Part shown: positions 39,408 to 48,402 of the stretch, piece by piece
Position numbering within the stretch: the stretch's first letter is position 1
Layout of the letters: each line of letters starts with the position of its first letter
From: Hymenobacter rubidus
Lineage (GTDB): Bacteria > Bacteroidota > Bacteroidia > Cytophagales > Hymenobacteraceae
NCBI RefSeq assembly: GCF_016734815.1
Contig: NZ_JAERQF010000013.1
Location: 51,722 to 115,721 of the forward strand
Length of the DNA: 64,000 bases
Direction: 5' to 3'
Notes under the pieces: model-generated
The model's database searches: none
What the model was told of the DNA's origin: nothing
Seen by the model: the letters and a program-made list of their open reading frames with translations, nothing else
Made by a program: the position numbers and the translations under genes

Positions 39408-41445
39408 TTAAAAACGCCATCAATTCCCCCGCATACGTGAGCGTGAGGCGGTGCATGGCGCGGGTGCAGGCCACGTACAACAGGCTCTTGTCCACCGCCG
39501 TCCGGTAGTTGGGGACCGAAACGAATGGCACGACGACCTCATCAAATTCCAGCCCCTTCGCCAGGTGCGCCGTAGTGAGAATGACTCCCTCCTTGAAATG
39601 CGTGGAATCTTCGGTGAGCAGCTGCACGCCCTGGCCTTCCAGCGCCTGTTGTACCTGCTCGGCCTGCCGGTGCGTTTTGCAGATGATGCCCAGCGAGTTG
39701 CTGCCGGAGGCTTTAAAGGCCGCGACCAGCTGCTTCAGTGTCGCCAGCTCCTCATCGGGGCCGGGGCAGCGCACGAGGGCCGGCTCCGCGCCGTGCCGCT
39801 CCAGCGGGATGATGTCGGGGTTGGGCGTGATGCGCTGCGCGAAGGCGGTGATTTCCATCGTGGAGCGGTAGCTGCGGTTCAGCCGCACCACGTCGGCCTG
39901 CGGGAAGACGCGCTCAATGGTTTCGGCCGACGAAGCGCTGTAGGGGTTCACCGTCTGGCTGACGTCGCCGAGAATGGTTTTCCGGCAATTGAACACCCGC
40001 GATAGCACGGCGTACTGCACGGGGGTATAGTCCTGCATCTCGTCCACCAGCAAGTGCTTCACGTGGTCGTAGGCCGAAATGCCTTCCAGCCGGATGCGCA
40101 GATAAATCAGGGCAAAAACGTCGGCGTATTCCAGCGGCTGGCCATGTTCGTAGCGGAACAGCTCGGGGCGGCCCAGCCAGCGGTAGAAGTCGCGGTAGAA
40201 ATCCAGCACATTGTTGAAGCGGAACATGCGCGTCAAGGCCTCCCCTATCGTGCTTTTCTCCCCATTGGTCAGCTTGCGGTTGGCGGCGGTGCGCACGTAG
40301 GCGCGCACATCGTCGCTCACCAGCGGGAAACGCTTGAGCAGCGGCACGCGGTGGTAGCCTTTGAACTTATCAAGCAGCAACTGGCGCGGCACCACCGTCC
40401 GGCCCACCCGCAGTTCGCTCGCGGCGAAGTAGTTGTTCTCGACGTGCAGCAGGTACTTGTTGAGCTGGCTCAGGAATTCAAATGAGGACTTGAACTGAAT
40501 GCGCTCGATGAACTTCGGGTTGTGGTGCTCCACCAAGGCCGATACCTGCTCGAAAAACGTTTGAAAATGAAACTGTTGGCCCAGCAAGTCGGCGGCCAGC
40601 TCTTCCATCACGGTCTCCGGAATGTGCTCTTCGCCCAGCTCGGGCAGCACGTTCGAGATGTAGTCGGCAAAAACTTTGTTGGGCGAAATGATGAGGATAT
40701 CCTTGGCCGAAATAGTGTCGCGGTAGCGGTAGAGCAGAAACGCAATGCGGTGCAGGGCGATGGAGGTTTTGCCCGAGCCGGCCACCCCCTGAATCACCAT
40801 CACCGTGGCCTCCTCGTTGCGAATCACCGCGTTTTGGTCGCGCTGAATGGTGGCCACGATGTTTTTCATCTTATCGTCCGAGGATTTGGCCAGCTCGCGC
40901 TGCAGCACCTCGTCGTGGATGTTCACGCCGTTTTCAATCATGAATTCCAGGCGGCCATCCTGGATTTTGTACTGCCGTTTCAGGTCAATGCGGCCGTGAA
41001 TGGGGCCGGAGGGCGTGTTGTACGACGCTTCGCCCAGCTCATAATCATAGAACATGGACGAGATGGGCGCCCGCCAATCGTAGATGAGGCCGCGCCGCTG
41101 CCGCTCGTCCACGAACGAATGCACACCGATGTACACCGGCATGGTGCCGCCTTTTGGAGTGGTGAAGTCGATGCGGCCGAAGTAGGGCGACTGCGCCAGC
41201 TTGATGAGCTTGCGCTTGCGGGCCACGGCGCCGGCGCCGGTGTAGGCCATGCGGTCGATGGACTGGCCGGCGGCCACCATGTCGGCATCATCCATGCCCG
41301 ACTGATGCTCGTGGATGTACTCCTTTTTCTCCCGCAGCTCGCTGGAAAACTGCCGCACGGCATCATCTACCCGCCGCACGGCCACCGCCAGCTGCTCCTT
41401 GATTTCTTCGAGGTATTCCCGCTCTTCCTGTTCCGTTGTGTTCAT
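39400..41445 (-). CDS. UvrD/Rep-type helicase, HelD-like
   Basis: 681 aa superfamily 1 ATPase with an N-terminal coiled coil (about 1-45: EEREYLEEIKEQLAVAVRRV). Motif I is GVAGSGKTSIALHRIAFLLYR near residue 225, motif II DEMQDY, later QTVNPYSA and the C-terminal LAKGLEFDEVVVP and YVACTRAMHRL. The coiled coil plus the split ATPase is the layout of HelD, which removes stalled RNA polymerase, and of helicase IV-like enzymes. The stop codon lies in a palindrome arm. Confidence 0.88.
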   Translation of the reverse strand: MNTTEQEEREYLEEIKEQLAVAVRRVDDAVRQFSSELREKKEYIHEHQSGMDDADMVAAGQSIDRMAYTGAGAVARKRKLIKLAQSPYFGRIDFTTPKGGTMPVYIGVHSFVDERQRRGLIYDWRAPISSMFYDYELGEASYNTPSGPIHGRIDLKRQYKIQDGRLEFMIENGVNIHDEVLQRELAKSSDDKMKNIVATIQRDQNAVIRNEEATVMVIQGVAGSGKTSIALHRIAFLLYRYRDTISAKDILIISPNKVFADYISNVLPELGEEHIPETVMEELAADLLGQQFHFQTFFEQVSALVEHHNPKFIERIQFKSSFEFLSQLNKYLLHVENNYFAASELRVGRTVVPRQLLLDKFKGYHRVPLLKRFPLVSDDVRAYVRTAANRKLTNGEKSTIGEALTRMFRFNNVLDFYRDFYRWLGRPELFRYEHGQPLEYADVFALIYLRIRLEGISAYDHVKHLLVDEMQDYTPVQYAVLSRVFNCRKTILGDVSQTVNPYSASSAETIERVFPQADVVRLNRSYRSTMEITAFAQRITPNPDIIPLERHGAEPALVRCPGPDEELATLKQLVAAFKASGSNSLGIICKTHRQAEQVQQALEGQGVQLLTEDSTHFKEGVILTTAHLAKGLEFDEVVVPFVSVPNYRTAVDKSLLYVACTRAMHRLTLTYAGELMAFLTV

Positions 41446-41458
41446 GGGTAGTTGGTTT

Positions 41459-41481
41459 GTAGGGGCAGGCCCCGCCCCTAC
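41459..41481. repeat. Short GC-rich hairpin upstream of helicase gene
   Basis: GTAGGGGC...GCCCCTAC, 8-nt arms around a 7-nt GC-rich loop. It lies between the helicase start and the LOG gene stop and may be a relic of a dispersed repeat or a terminator for neither strand (no T-run). Confidence 0.5.
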
Positions 41482-41514
41482 TCGTTCAGCTGTGCGCAGA
41501 ATATGCGCGCTGAT

Positions 41515-42096
41515 TCAGGTAGTCGGCAGTGTCAGCCACTTCTCCAGCTGCACCGGCTGGTAGGCGGCCATCTTCGCCAGCAGTTCTTCCGGGTCGGCCG
41601 ATTGCAGGAGTTGGGCGCGGTTTTCGGCGCGCAGCAGCTGGTCGTCGCGCATGCGGTCGAGGGCTTGCAGGAGCAGGTCGTAGTAGCCGTCCACGTTCAG
41701 CAGGGCCACGGGCTTTTGGTGCAGGCCGAGCTGGCCCCAGGTCAGGACCTCAAATAGTTCTTCGAGTGTACCATACCCGCCGGGCATGGCAATGAAACCA
41801 TCGGCGCGGTCGGCCATCATCAGCTTGCGCTCGTGCATCGACTTCACGACGTGCAGCTCCGTGCAGCCTTCGTGGGCCAGCTCCTTGGCATCCAGAAAAT
41901 CAGGAATTACGCCCACTACCTGGCCGCCCAGCGCCAGCACCGCATCGGCGATGGTGCCCATGAGGCCCACGCGGCCGCCACCGTACACCAGCGTGAGGTT
42001 TTGGGCCACCATGGCTTTGGCCAGGGCCTGCGCCTGGAGGATAAAATTCGGGTTGGTTCCGGCGCTGGAACCGCAGTAAACAGCAATGCTTTTCAT
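41515..42096 (-). CDS. LOG family protein (TIGR00730, nucleoside 5'-monophosphate phosphoribohydrolase-type)
   Basis: 193-aa Rossmann-fold protein with the LOG signature MPGGYGTLEELFE (PGGxGTxxE) and the N-terminal VYCGSSAGTNP and YGGGRVGLMG. Members hydrolyse cytokinin-type riboside monophosphates or purine monophosphates. Length and start are typical. A family B palindrome separates it from argS upstream on the same strand. Confidence 0.9.
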   Translation of the reverse strand: MKSIAVYCGSSAGTNPNFILQAQALAKAMVAQNLTLVYGGGRVGLMGTIADAVLALGGQVVGVIPDFLDAKELAHEGCTELHVVKSMHERKLMMADRADGFIAMPGGYGTLEELFEVLTWGQLGLHQKPVALLNVDGYYDLLLQALDRMRDDQLLRAENRAQLLQSADPEELLAKMAAYQPVQLEKWLTLPTT

Positions 42097-42104
42097 GTTT
42101 GAAC

Positions 42105-42184
42105 GTAGCGTGGACTCTGCGAGTCCGCGCGTGGTGGGAGTGAAATGGCGCGGTTCCGGCGCGGACTCGCAGAGTCCACGCTAC
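42105..42184. repeat. Palindromic repeat, family B copy 3, supplying argS stop
   Basis: Perfect 26-nt arms 42105-42130 and 42159-42184, tip GTAGCGTGGACTCTGCGAGT. The TAG in the right tip (42181-42183, minus strand) is the argS stop codon. Confidence 0.93.
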
Positions 42185-43977
42185 ATGCGCTCGGGCACCT
42201 GAATGCCCAGCAGGCCGAGCGAGGCCTTAATCTGCTCGCCGACGCGGGCTGACAGCGCTAGACGCAAGCGACGCTTGGCCTCATCAGTCTCGCCGAAAAA
42301 GGGCACCTGCACAAACATGCGGTTGTAGGCTCTGGCCAGTTCGTAGCAATACTGCGCAACAACAGCCGGCGAAAGCGTACGGGCTGCGGTAGCCACTACC
42401 CCCGAGTAACGGGCCAATTCCTGAATGAGCTCGGTTTCCGAAGACTGCAAGGCTGAGATATCGCCCAGCTCGCCGGTGGTATCAATGCCCATTTCAGCGG
42501 CTTTGCGACCAATGGAAGCGGTTCGGGTGTACGAATACTGAATAAAAGGACCGGTATCACCTTCCAGGCTCACTGACTCTTCGGGGTTGAAGAGCATACG
42601 TTTCTTGGGGTCTACTTTCAGCAGGTAATACTTCAGCGCGCCCAGGCCCAGCATGTGGTACAGTTCTTCCAGCTCTTCATCGCTGAGGCCTTCGGTTTTG
42701 CCCTTTTCCAGAGTGGCGGCTTTGGCGGCGGCCACTACGTCGCGCACCAGCTCGTCGGCATCGACTACGGTGCCTTCGCGCGATTTCATCTTGCCGGAGG
42801 GCAAATCCACCATGCCGTAGCTGAGGTGATGGATGGCGTCGGCGTAGGGTTTGCCCAGCTTTTTGAGCGTGGCTTGCAGCACCTGCATGTGGTAGTTCTG
42901 CTCGTCGGCGATGACGTAGATGCTGCTGTCGTAGCCGAAATCCTGGTATTTCAGCTCGGCCGTGCCCAGGTCCTGGGTGATGTAGACGCTGGTGCCGTCG
43001 GCGCGGAGCAGGAGCTTTTCGTCGAGCCCCTCGGCCTGCAAATCGACCCAGACGGAACCGTTTTCTTTCTTGAAGAACACACCTTTTTCGAGACCCTCTT
43101 CTACCCGCTCCTTGCCCAGGAGGTAGGTTTCGGACTCGTAGTAATACTGGTCGAAATCGACGCCGATGTTTTTATAAGTCTCGTCGAATCCTTCGTACAC
43201 CCAGCCGTTCATTTGGCTCCAGAGGGCTTTTACGGCGGGCTCGCCGGCTTCCCAGGCTTGCAGCATCTGCTGGGCCTCGGTCATGAGGGGGGCGCTTTTC
43301 TTGGCGATGTCGGGGGTAACGCCCTCGGCTTCGAGCTGCCTGATTTCTTCGCGGTAGTGCTTCTCAAACAGCACGTAATACTTGCCGGCGAGGTGGTCGC
43401 CCTTCATCCCGGCCTGCTCGGGGGTTTCGCCGTGGCCGAAGTGCTGGTAGGCAATCATCGACTTGCAGATGTGGATGCCACGGTCGTTCACCAGGTTGGC
43501 TTTGGTGACAGTGGCGCCGGTGGCTTTCAGAATCTCGGCCACCGAGTAGCCCAGAAAATTGTTGCGCAAGTGGCCCAGGTGCAGAGGCTTGTTGGTGTTG
43601 GGCGAGGAGTACTCGACTACTACGTTTTGCGGACCGCCGTCGGTGCCTACGGGCGCGGTGGCAGGCTGAGCGCGCAGCTGCTCAAACACGGCCAACCACT
43701 CGGCATCGGCAATTTCGAGGTTCAGGAAGCCTTTCACCACGTTGTAGCCGCTCACGCGGGGCTCGTGGGCTTTCAGCCACTCGCCCAGGGCTTGGCCGAT
43801 TTGCTCGGGGCCTTTGCCAAAGGCCTTGGTGAGTGGGAACGTGACGAGGGTGAAGCTGCCGGCAAACTCCTTGCGCGTGGGCTGGAGCGTGAGGCTGGCG
43901 GCGGGGATTTCAAGGCCAAAAACTACCTGAGCGGCGGTTTGCAGGGCGGTTTTGAGGGAGGATTCTAACTGTTGCAC
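42181..43977 (-). CDS. argS: Arginyl-tRNA synthetase
   Basis: 598-aa class I synthetase. The HIGH motif is HLGHLRNNFLG near residue 137, with EYSSPNTNKPLH before it. An N-terminal Arg_S_N domain and a C-terminal DALR anticodon-binding domain are present, the latter ending with RLALSARVGEQIKASLGLLGI. The length fits. The KMSKS-type site reads MKSREGTVV, as in many ArgS. The stop codon is within a family B palindrome. Confidence 0.95.
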   Translation of the reverse strand: MQQLESSLKTALQTAAQVVFGLEIPAASLTLQPTRKEFAGSFTLVTFPLTKAFGKGPEQIGQALGEWLKAHEPRVSGYNVVKGFLNLEIADAEWLAVFEQLRAQPATAPVGTDGGPQNVVVEYSSPNTNKPLHLGHLRNNFLGYSVAEILKATGATVTKANLVNDRGIHICKSMIAYQHFGHGETPEQAGMKGDHLAGKYYVLFEKHYREEIRQLEAEGVTPDIAKKSAPLMTEAQQMLQAWEAGEPAVKALWSQMNGWVYEGFDETYKNIGVDFDQYYYESETYLLGKERVEEGLEKGVFFKKENGSVWVDLQAEGLDEKLLLRADGTSVYITQDLGTAELKYQDFGYDSSIYVIADEQNYHMQVLQATLKKLGKPYADAIHHLSYGMVDLPSGKMKSREGTVVDADELVRDVVAAAKAATLEKGKTEGLSDEELEELYHMLGLGALKYYLLKVDPKKRMLFNPEESVSLEGDTGPFIQYSYTRTASIGRKAAEMGIDTTGELGDISALQSSETELIQELARYSGVVATAARTLSPAVVAQYCYELARAYNRMFVQVPFFGETDEAKRRLRLALSARVGEQIKASLGLLGIQVPERM

Positions 43978-43998
43978 GGGGCAAAGGTACGTGCCGAC

Positions 43999-44092
43999 AA
44001 ACGGTCATGCGGAGCGTAGTCGAAGCATCTTTACCGCTTCGTTGAACGGTTCGCCTCACCGCCTGCCCTTCTCCGAAAAGGAGAGGAGAGCC
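43999..44092. repeat. Family A left arm with nested GC-rich hairpin (right arm lost)
   Basis: Left arm from AAACGGTCATGCGGAGCG to ACCGCTTCGTTGAACGG, followed by the nested palindrome 44054-44092 (TGCCCTTCTCC...GGAGAGGAGAG). The right arm is degenerate beyond CCAAACGAAACGG. Layout matches copy 4 at 22796-22933. Confidence 0.75.
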
Positions 44093-44182
44093 AAACGAAA
44101 CGGCAGCGAAACTGCGCTGCGCGCTGGCCGCCACGGCCTCACGCCCCCGCCGGCCGAATAACCCACCGAAACTTATAAGCAG

Positions 44183-44217
44183 CACAAAGCCCCGTCAGTG
44201 TCTGGCGGAGCTTTGTG
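44183..44217. terminator. Possible terminator hairpin
   Basis: CACAAAGCCCCGTCAG / CTGGCGGAGCTTTGTG stem. It lies about 190 nt beyond the stop of the carboxypeptidase-regulatory-like gene (44405) and could end its transcript. The 187 nt between them hold no credible gene. Confidence 0.5.
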
Positions 44218-44404
44218 ATTTGCACGAATGAAGTTCAGGAAACTCATGCTCGTACAGCATTTCCTAAACTTTGATTAGTAGACGAGTTTCTTAAACTCGG
44301 ACCTACTTGTTAAGGCCTGTTTCTGCCCTTTAATAAATTCAGTCAGCTCTTTAGATTAGTAGTCTACTGAAAAGAGCGTTTTGCTTCGCGATGGCGACAG
44401 TGGC

Positions 44405-44914
44405 TTACAACTCTTTCTGATGGAGTGGGCAGTAGTAGCGGGGGTCGCAGCCGGTTAGTTGGCAGCCGCCCAAGTAGATTTTCCCGGCTTTGGCCCGTGC
44501 CATGGCCTTTTTACCCGGCAAGCCATACACAATTGGCAACAGGTGGTCCGTGTGCCCACCAACACAAGCCGGGCGCTGATTCCCCGAATAGCGAAAGGTG
44601 CAGGGGCCGGGAAAGTCCAGCACGAGCGGTAGAGAAGCGGCGGTGACGACCACGCCGCGAACCGTTCGGGCGCGGAAGCCGAGAGCCTGAATTTCGACGT
44701 CGTAGGTACCGGGGCCAATCGAGGCCACGCGAAAGTGGCCGTCACTGTCCGTGCCCGCGCCCGTAACGGTCGCATCCCCCTGTTTGAAGAGCAGCGTGGC
44801 TGCGGGAAACCCGTGCGTGGATGCTGTTTCCGTAACCGTTCCGGTCAAGGCCGTGCCCTGGGCATGGCCCCGCTGAGCGACGCACAAAGCAAGCAGGAGA
44901 ACGAGGGACTTCAT
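44405..44914 (-). CDS. Secreted protein with carboxypeptidase-regulatory-like domain
   Basis: 169 aa with a signal peptide (MKSLVLLLALCVAQRGHAQ). A CarboxypepD_reg-like beta-sandwich spans residues 22-95 (ALTGTVTETASTHGFPAATLLF, then GHFRVASIGPGTYDVEIQALGF), as in TonB-dependent receptor plugs. The C-terminal part is Cys-rich (GPCTF, RPACVGGH, LGGCQLTGCDPRYYCPLH), which is unusual for this domain and may be disulphide- or metal-bound. Confidence 0.75.
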   Translation of the reverse strand: MKSLVLLLALCVAQRGHAQGTALTGTVTETASTHGFPAATLLFKQGDATVTGAGTDSDGHFRVASIGPGTYDVEIQALGFRARTVRGVVVTAASLPLVLDFPGPCTFRYSGNQRPACVGGHTDHLLPIVYGLPGKKAMARAKAGKIYLGGCQLTGCDPRYYCPLHQKEL

Positions 44915-45027
44915 GGCAACAGCGCAACACGACGGGGCGCATGGTAAGGGAGTGGTGAAAGTAGAGGCAATGGCTCAGATTGCTGTGTGCATCTGAGGCA
45001 CACGTTCAAGAAAATGGTAGAATTTAT

Positions 45028-45058
45028 AGCCTGCTAATTTTTCGCAAATTAGTAGGCT
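45028..45058. other. AT-rich hairpin between convergent/tandem genes
   Basis: Stem AGCCTGCTAATTT / AAATTAGTAGGCT with a short TTCGC loop, 16 nt from the next hairpin. Function unknown; perhaps a terminator relic. Confidence 0.45.
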
Positions 45059-45073
45059 TAACGAAACCACACC

Positions 45074-45108
45074 AAAAAAGCCCCGCCAGTAGCTGGCGGG
45101 GCCTTTTG
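45074..45108 (-). terminator. Rho-independent terminator after VOC gene
   Basis: Stem GCCCCGCCAG / CTGGCGGGGC with an A-tract on the plus strand, i.e. a T-run after the stem on the minus strand; 53 nt beyond the VOC stop. Confidence 0.8.
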
Positions 45109-45160
45109 TTTCTTTGACGGCTTAGGCGGCGGGCTTGGGGGCCGGGTCGCAGTTGGTGCC

Positions 45161-45511
45161 TTACGCTTCGCCGCAAACGGATAACTCGTTGCCATTCGGG
45201 TCGGTGAAATGAAACCGCCGGCCGCCCGGGAAAGAGAAGATGGGTTTGCTGATGCCGCCGCCGGCCGCTTCTACTGCGGCTTGCGATGCCTCCAACGCAT
45301 CGGCCCAGAGCACTACCAGGGGGCTGCTGGGCGGCACGCTTTCGGCGCGGTAAAACCCACCCGATAGCTGCCCGTCCTCAAAGGCCACGTAATCGGGCCC
45401 GTAATCCTCGAATGACCACCCGAAAGCCTGGGCGTAGAATCGTTTCGTCGCGGCCAAATCAGTGGCCGGAAATTCGACGTAGAAGACCGAATTATTGATT
45501 GGTTTACTCAT
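45161..45511 (-). CDS. VOC family (glyoxalase/bleomycin-resistance fold) protein
   Basis: 116-aa protein with the beta-alpha-beta-beta-beta repeats of the VOC fold: FYVEFPATDLAATKRFYAQAFGW, then YVAFEDGQLSGGFY, and a C-terminal FHFTDPNGNELSVCGE, the usual metal/closing strand. Cytoplasmic. The substrate of such single-domain members is generally unknown. Confidence 0.87.
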   Translation of the reverse strand: MSKPINNSVFYVEFPATDLAATKRFYAQAFGWSFEDYGPDYVAFEDGQLSGGFYRAESVPPSSPLVVLWADALEASQAAVEAAGGGISKPIFSFPGGRRFHFTDPNGNELSVCGEA

Positions 45512-45566
45512 TTTGCAGCATGCGTGAGGGGTGAGGCGGCGAAGCTATTTAATAATTCGGTCTTAA

Positions 45567-45598
45567 CCGTCCTGCTTCGACTACGCTCAGCAGGACGG
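45567..45598. repeat. Short family A hairpin (copy 9)
   Basis: CCGTCCTGCT / AGCAGGACGG arms around TCGACTACGCTC. The same deletion form as at 21819-21858. It lies between the VOC start and the arginase-family stop. Confidence 0.8.
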
Positions 45599-45621
45599 CC
45601 TGTTCCAGACCGACGACTCCC

Positions 45622-46596
45622 CTACCTACTCACCACTTCCTCCAGCCGCAGCCGGCGCTCAATGGCCTCGGTAGCTTTTTCCAGGATGTTGAAGGCGTTC
45701 TTGGCCATCGTATTGCCGTTGTCCAGCGTGGGGTTGATTTCGACCATTTCGAAGCACACCACCCGGTCGTTTTCCAGCAGGTCCTGGCAGAGGTTTTCGG
45801 CTTCGGAGAGGTAGAGGCCATCTTCCACGGGCGTGCCCGTGCCGATGCTAAAGCTGGAATCGAGACTATCCACGTCGAAGGAAATGTAGACCAGGTCGCA
45901 GAAGCGCAGGTGCTCGTAAATCTCGCGGGTGAGCTGGCGCGAGCCTTTGGCCTTGATTTCGGGCAGCTTTATCCACTTGATGCCCAGCTCTTCGATGAGG
46001 GCATCTTCCTCCTCCTCGGTGTCGCGCACCACCACGTACACCAAGTGTTCGGGCTTGAGCTTGGGGCCGGGCTCGCCCAGGTTTTGCAGGCGGCGCCAGA
46101 AAAACTCCGTTTCGGCGTCGGGAATGTTGCGCTGGTGCTTGAGGTTATCGACGCCCAGCGAGGCGGCCAGGGGCATGCCGTGCACGTTGCCGCTGGGCGT
46201 GGTGTAGGGCGAGTGGATGTCGGCGTGGGCATCAATCCAGATGACGCCCAGCGTTTTGGTGGGATAGGCGGCCTTGATGCCGGCAATGGTGGCGTTGGCG
46301 CTGCTGTGGTCGCCGGCCAGCACCAATGGGAACTCGCCGAAGCGCAGCGTCTGCTCCACGGTGGCGGCAATGCCCTTCTGCACGGTGTAAATGGCGTCGA
46401 TGTGCTTGGCGAACGGGAACGGCGTTTTGTCGAACAGCACGTGGTTCAAATCGGGTACGACCACGGAGTTGAACCGGCGGAAATAGTCGGAGCCTTTATT
46501 CAAGCAGGCCACGCGCAGGGCGTCGATGCCCATGCCGGAGCCCCGGGTGCCGGCCCCGAGCTCGGAGCGGACTTCCAGTAATTTGATGCGTTTCAT
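45622..46596 (-). CDS. Arginase/agmatinase family ureohydrolase
   Basis: 324 aa. The binuclear Mn site is complete: His in AGDHSSANATIAG, Asp/His/Asp in WIDAHADIHSP, and two Asp in SFDVDSLDSSF. The opening KRIKLLEVRSELGAGTRGSG and the length fit Bacteroidota arginase-type enzymes. It is divergent from an arginine decarboxylase gene, so agmatine as substrate (agmatinase) is an alternative to arginine. Confidence 0.85.
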   Translation of the reverse strand: MKRIKLLEVRSELGAGTRGSGMGIDALRVACLNKGSDYFRRFNSVVVPDLNHVLFDKTPFPFAKHIDAIYTVQKGIAATVEQTLRFGEFPLVLAGDHSSANATIAGIKAAYPTKTLGVIWIDAHADIHSPYTTPSGNVHGMPLAASLGVDNLKHQRNIPDAETEFFWRRLQNLGEPGPKLKPEHLVYVVVRDTEEEEDALIEELGIKWIKLPEIKAKGSRQLTREIYEHLRFCDLVYISFDVDSLDSSFSIGTGTPVEDGLYLSEAENLCQDLLENDRVVCFEMVEINPTLDNGNTMAKNAFNILEKATEAIERRLRLEEVVSR

Positions 46597-46644
46597 CGGA
46601 GGGTGGGAATTTGGGATAGCAGGATGGCGGCATCGCTTTCTTAG

Positions 46645-46721
46645 TTATTAATGGTTAATGATTAGTGATTAATTTTTCGGTAGCCCGACAATTAATCATT
46701 AACCATTTATCACTAATCATT
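46645..46721. repeat. AT-rich inverted repeat, family F
   Basis: Arms 46645-46673 and 46691-46721 built from TTAATGATTAGTGATTAA and its complement, slightly out of register. It lies in the 312-bp divergent spacer 46597-46908 between the ureohydrolase and speA; nothing else is seen there except the speA promoter. Confidence 0.75.
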
Positions 46722-46849
46722 CGAATTGCGCTGCCTTGCGGCAGAAGAATCTGCCGTAGCCAAGTCGCTTATTATTCCATCGTCACGATGCGGGGCCGGA
46801 TAGCGGGAGAACAACCAACGGTTCCCGGTCATTATCCTGACCCCGGCGG

Positions 46850-46857
46850 TACTTTTG
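46850..46857 (+). promoter_or_regulatory. -7 box (TACTTTTG) of speA
   Basis: Exact TAnnTTTG match, 51 nt before the speA ATG at 46909. Confidence 0.55.
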
Positions 46858-46908
46858 TCCCGCCCGCCGTAAAGGTCGGATATTTCCCGCTGCATTCAAA
46901 AATTCCGA

Positions 46909-48306
46909 ATGGATACGTACCACGACCTCATTTCCCAAACCTTCGACTTTCCCACGGCCGATTTCACCGTGCAGGACCACGAGTTGCAATTCCACGACAT
47001 CGACCTCATGGCGCTGGTGGAGAAGTACGGCACTCCGCTCCGCCTCACCTACCTGCCCAAAATCAGCTCCCAGATTCAGCGGGCCAAGAAGTGGTTTGCC
47101 GAAGGCATTGAGAAAACCGGCTACACCGGTTCGTATTCTTACGCCTACTGCACCAAGTCGTCGCACTTCCGTTTTGTGCTCGAAGAGGCCCTGAAAAACG
47201 ACATCCACCTCGAAACGTCGTCGTGGTTCGACATCAGCATCATCCGCAACCTGCACGCTCAGGGCAAGGTCGACAAGCAGAAGCACATCATCTGCAACGG
47301 CTTCAAGCCCGAGGCTTACAAAAAGGAAATTGCCGACCTCATCAACGACGGGTTTGTGAACTGCATGCCCATCATCGATTCGCCCAACGAAATCGAGTAC
47401 TACCACGACCACGTGCGCGAAAACGTGAACATGGGCATGCGCCTGGCCTCCGACGAGGAGCCGCGCTTCCAGTTCTACACCTCGCGCCTGGGCGTGCGCT
47501 ACGCCGACGTGATTCCGCTTTACGAGCAGCGCATCAAGGACGACCCGCGCTTCACGCTCACCATGCTGCACTACTTCATCAACACCGGCATCAAGGACAC
47601 GTCCTATTACTGGTCGGAGCTGAGCCGCTTCGTGCACAAGTACTGCGAGCTGCGCAAGGTATGCCCCACCCTCACCACCATCGACATCGGCGGCGGCTTC
47701 CCCATCCAAACCAGCATCCAGCCCGAGTACGACTACCCCTACATGGTGGCCGAAATTTTGCGCACCATCCAGCGCATCTGCAAGGAAGAAGGTGTGCCCG
47801 AGCCCAACATTTTCACCGAGTTCGGTATCTTCACGGTGGGCGAAAGCGGCGCCATCATCTACAGCATTCTCGACGAAAAGCTGCAGAACGACAAGGAGCT
47901 CTGGTACATGATTGACGGCTCGTTCATCACCAACCTGCCCGACACCTGGGCTCTGAATCAGCGCTTTATCCTGTTGGCGGTCAACGGCTGGAACAAATCC
48001 TACAAGCGCCTCCAGCTCGGCGGCCTCACCTGCGACTCGCAGGACTACTACAACGCCGAGAAGCACATCTACCAGGTGTTCCTGCCCGAGCGCAAGCCGC
48101 AGGACGAGCAGCCGCTCTACGTGGGTTTCTTCCACACCGGCGCCTACCAAGAGAGCCTCAGCGGCTACGGCGGCATCAAGCACTGCCTCATTCCCGCCCC
48201 GCAGCACGTAATCCTCGACCGCGCCGCCGATGGTACCCTCACCGATACCGTTTTTGCGCCGCAACAGGAAGCCAGCAGCATGATGCGCATCCTCGGATAC
48301 GAATAA
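46909..48306 (+). CDS. speA: Arginine decarboxylase (PLP, fold type III, short Bacteroidota form)
   Basis: 465-aa enzyme making agmatine from arginine, the first step of one polyamine route. The PLP Lys is probably in SYAYCTKSSHFRFVLEEAL near residue 83; the phosphate-binding DIGGGFPI and the C-terminal FTEFGIFTVGESGAI are present. It is far shorter than E. coli SpeA (~650 aa), as usual for this group. Next to it is a divergent ureohydrolase that could act on agmatine or arginine. Confidence 0.9.
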   Translation: MDTYHDLISQTFDFPTADFTVQDHELQFHDIDLMALVEKYGTPLRLTYLPKISSQIQRAKKWFAEGIEKTGYTGSYSYAYCTKSSHFRFVLEEALKNDIHLETSSWFDISIIRNLHAQGKVDKQKHIICNGFKPEAYKKEIADLINDGFVNCMPIIDSPNEIEYYHDHVRENVNMGMRLASDEEPRFQFYTSRLGVRYADVIPLYEQRIKDDPRFTLTMLHYFINTGIKDTSYYWSELSRFVHKYCELRKVCPTLTTIDIGGGFPIQTSIQPEYDYPYMVAEILRTIQRICKEEGVPEPNIFTEFGIFTVGESGAIIYSILDEKLQNDKELWYMIDGSFITNLPDTWALNQRFILLAVNGWNKSYKRLQLGGLTCDSQDYYNAEKHIYQVFLPERKPQDEQPLYVGFFHTGAYQESLSGYGGIKHCLIPAPQHVILDRAADGTLTDTVFAPQQEASSMMRILGYE

Positions 48307-48354
48307 TTCAATTTCGGCGTTAGGAATTTTTCACAAAATATAGCGTTGGCTGCT

Positions 48355-48362
48355 TATCTTTG
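48355..48362 (+). promoter_or_regulatory. -7 box (TATCTTTG) of small lipoprotein gene
   Basis: Exact TAnnTTTG match, 40 nt before the ATG at 48403. Confidence 0.6.
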
Positions 48363-48402
48363 AAGCTCAGCGCGTCATCCCTCACCCGTTTTAATATAAA
48401 TT

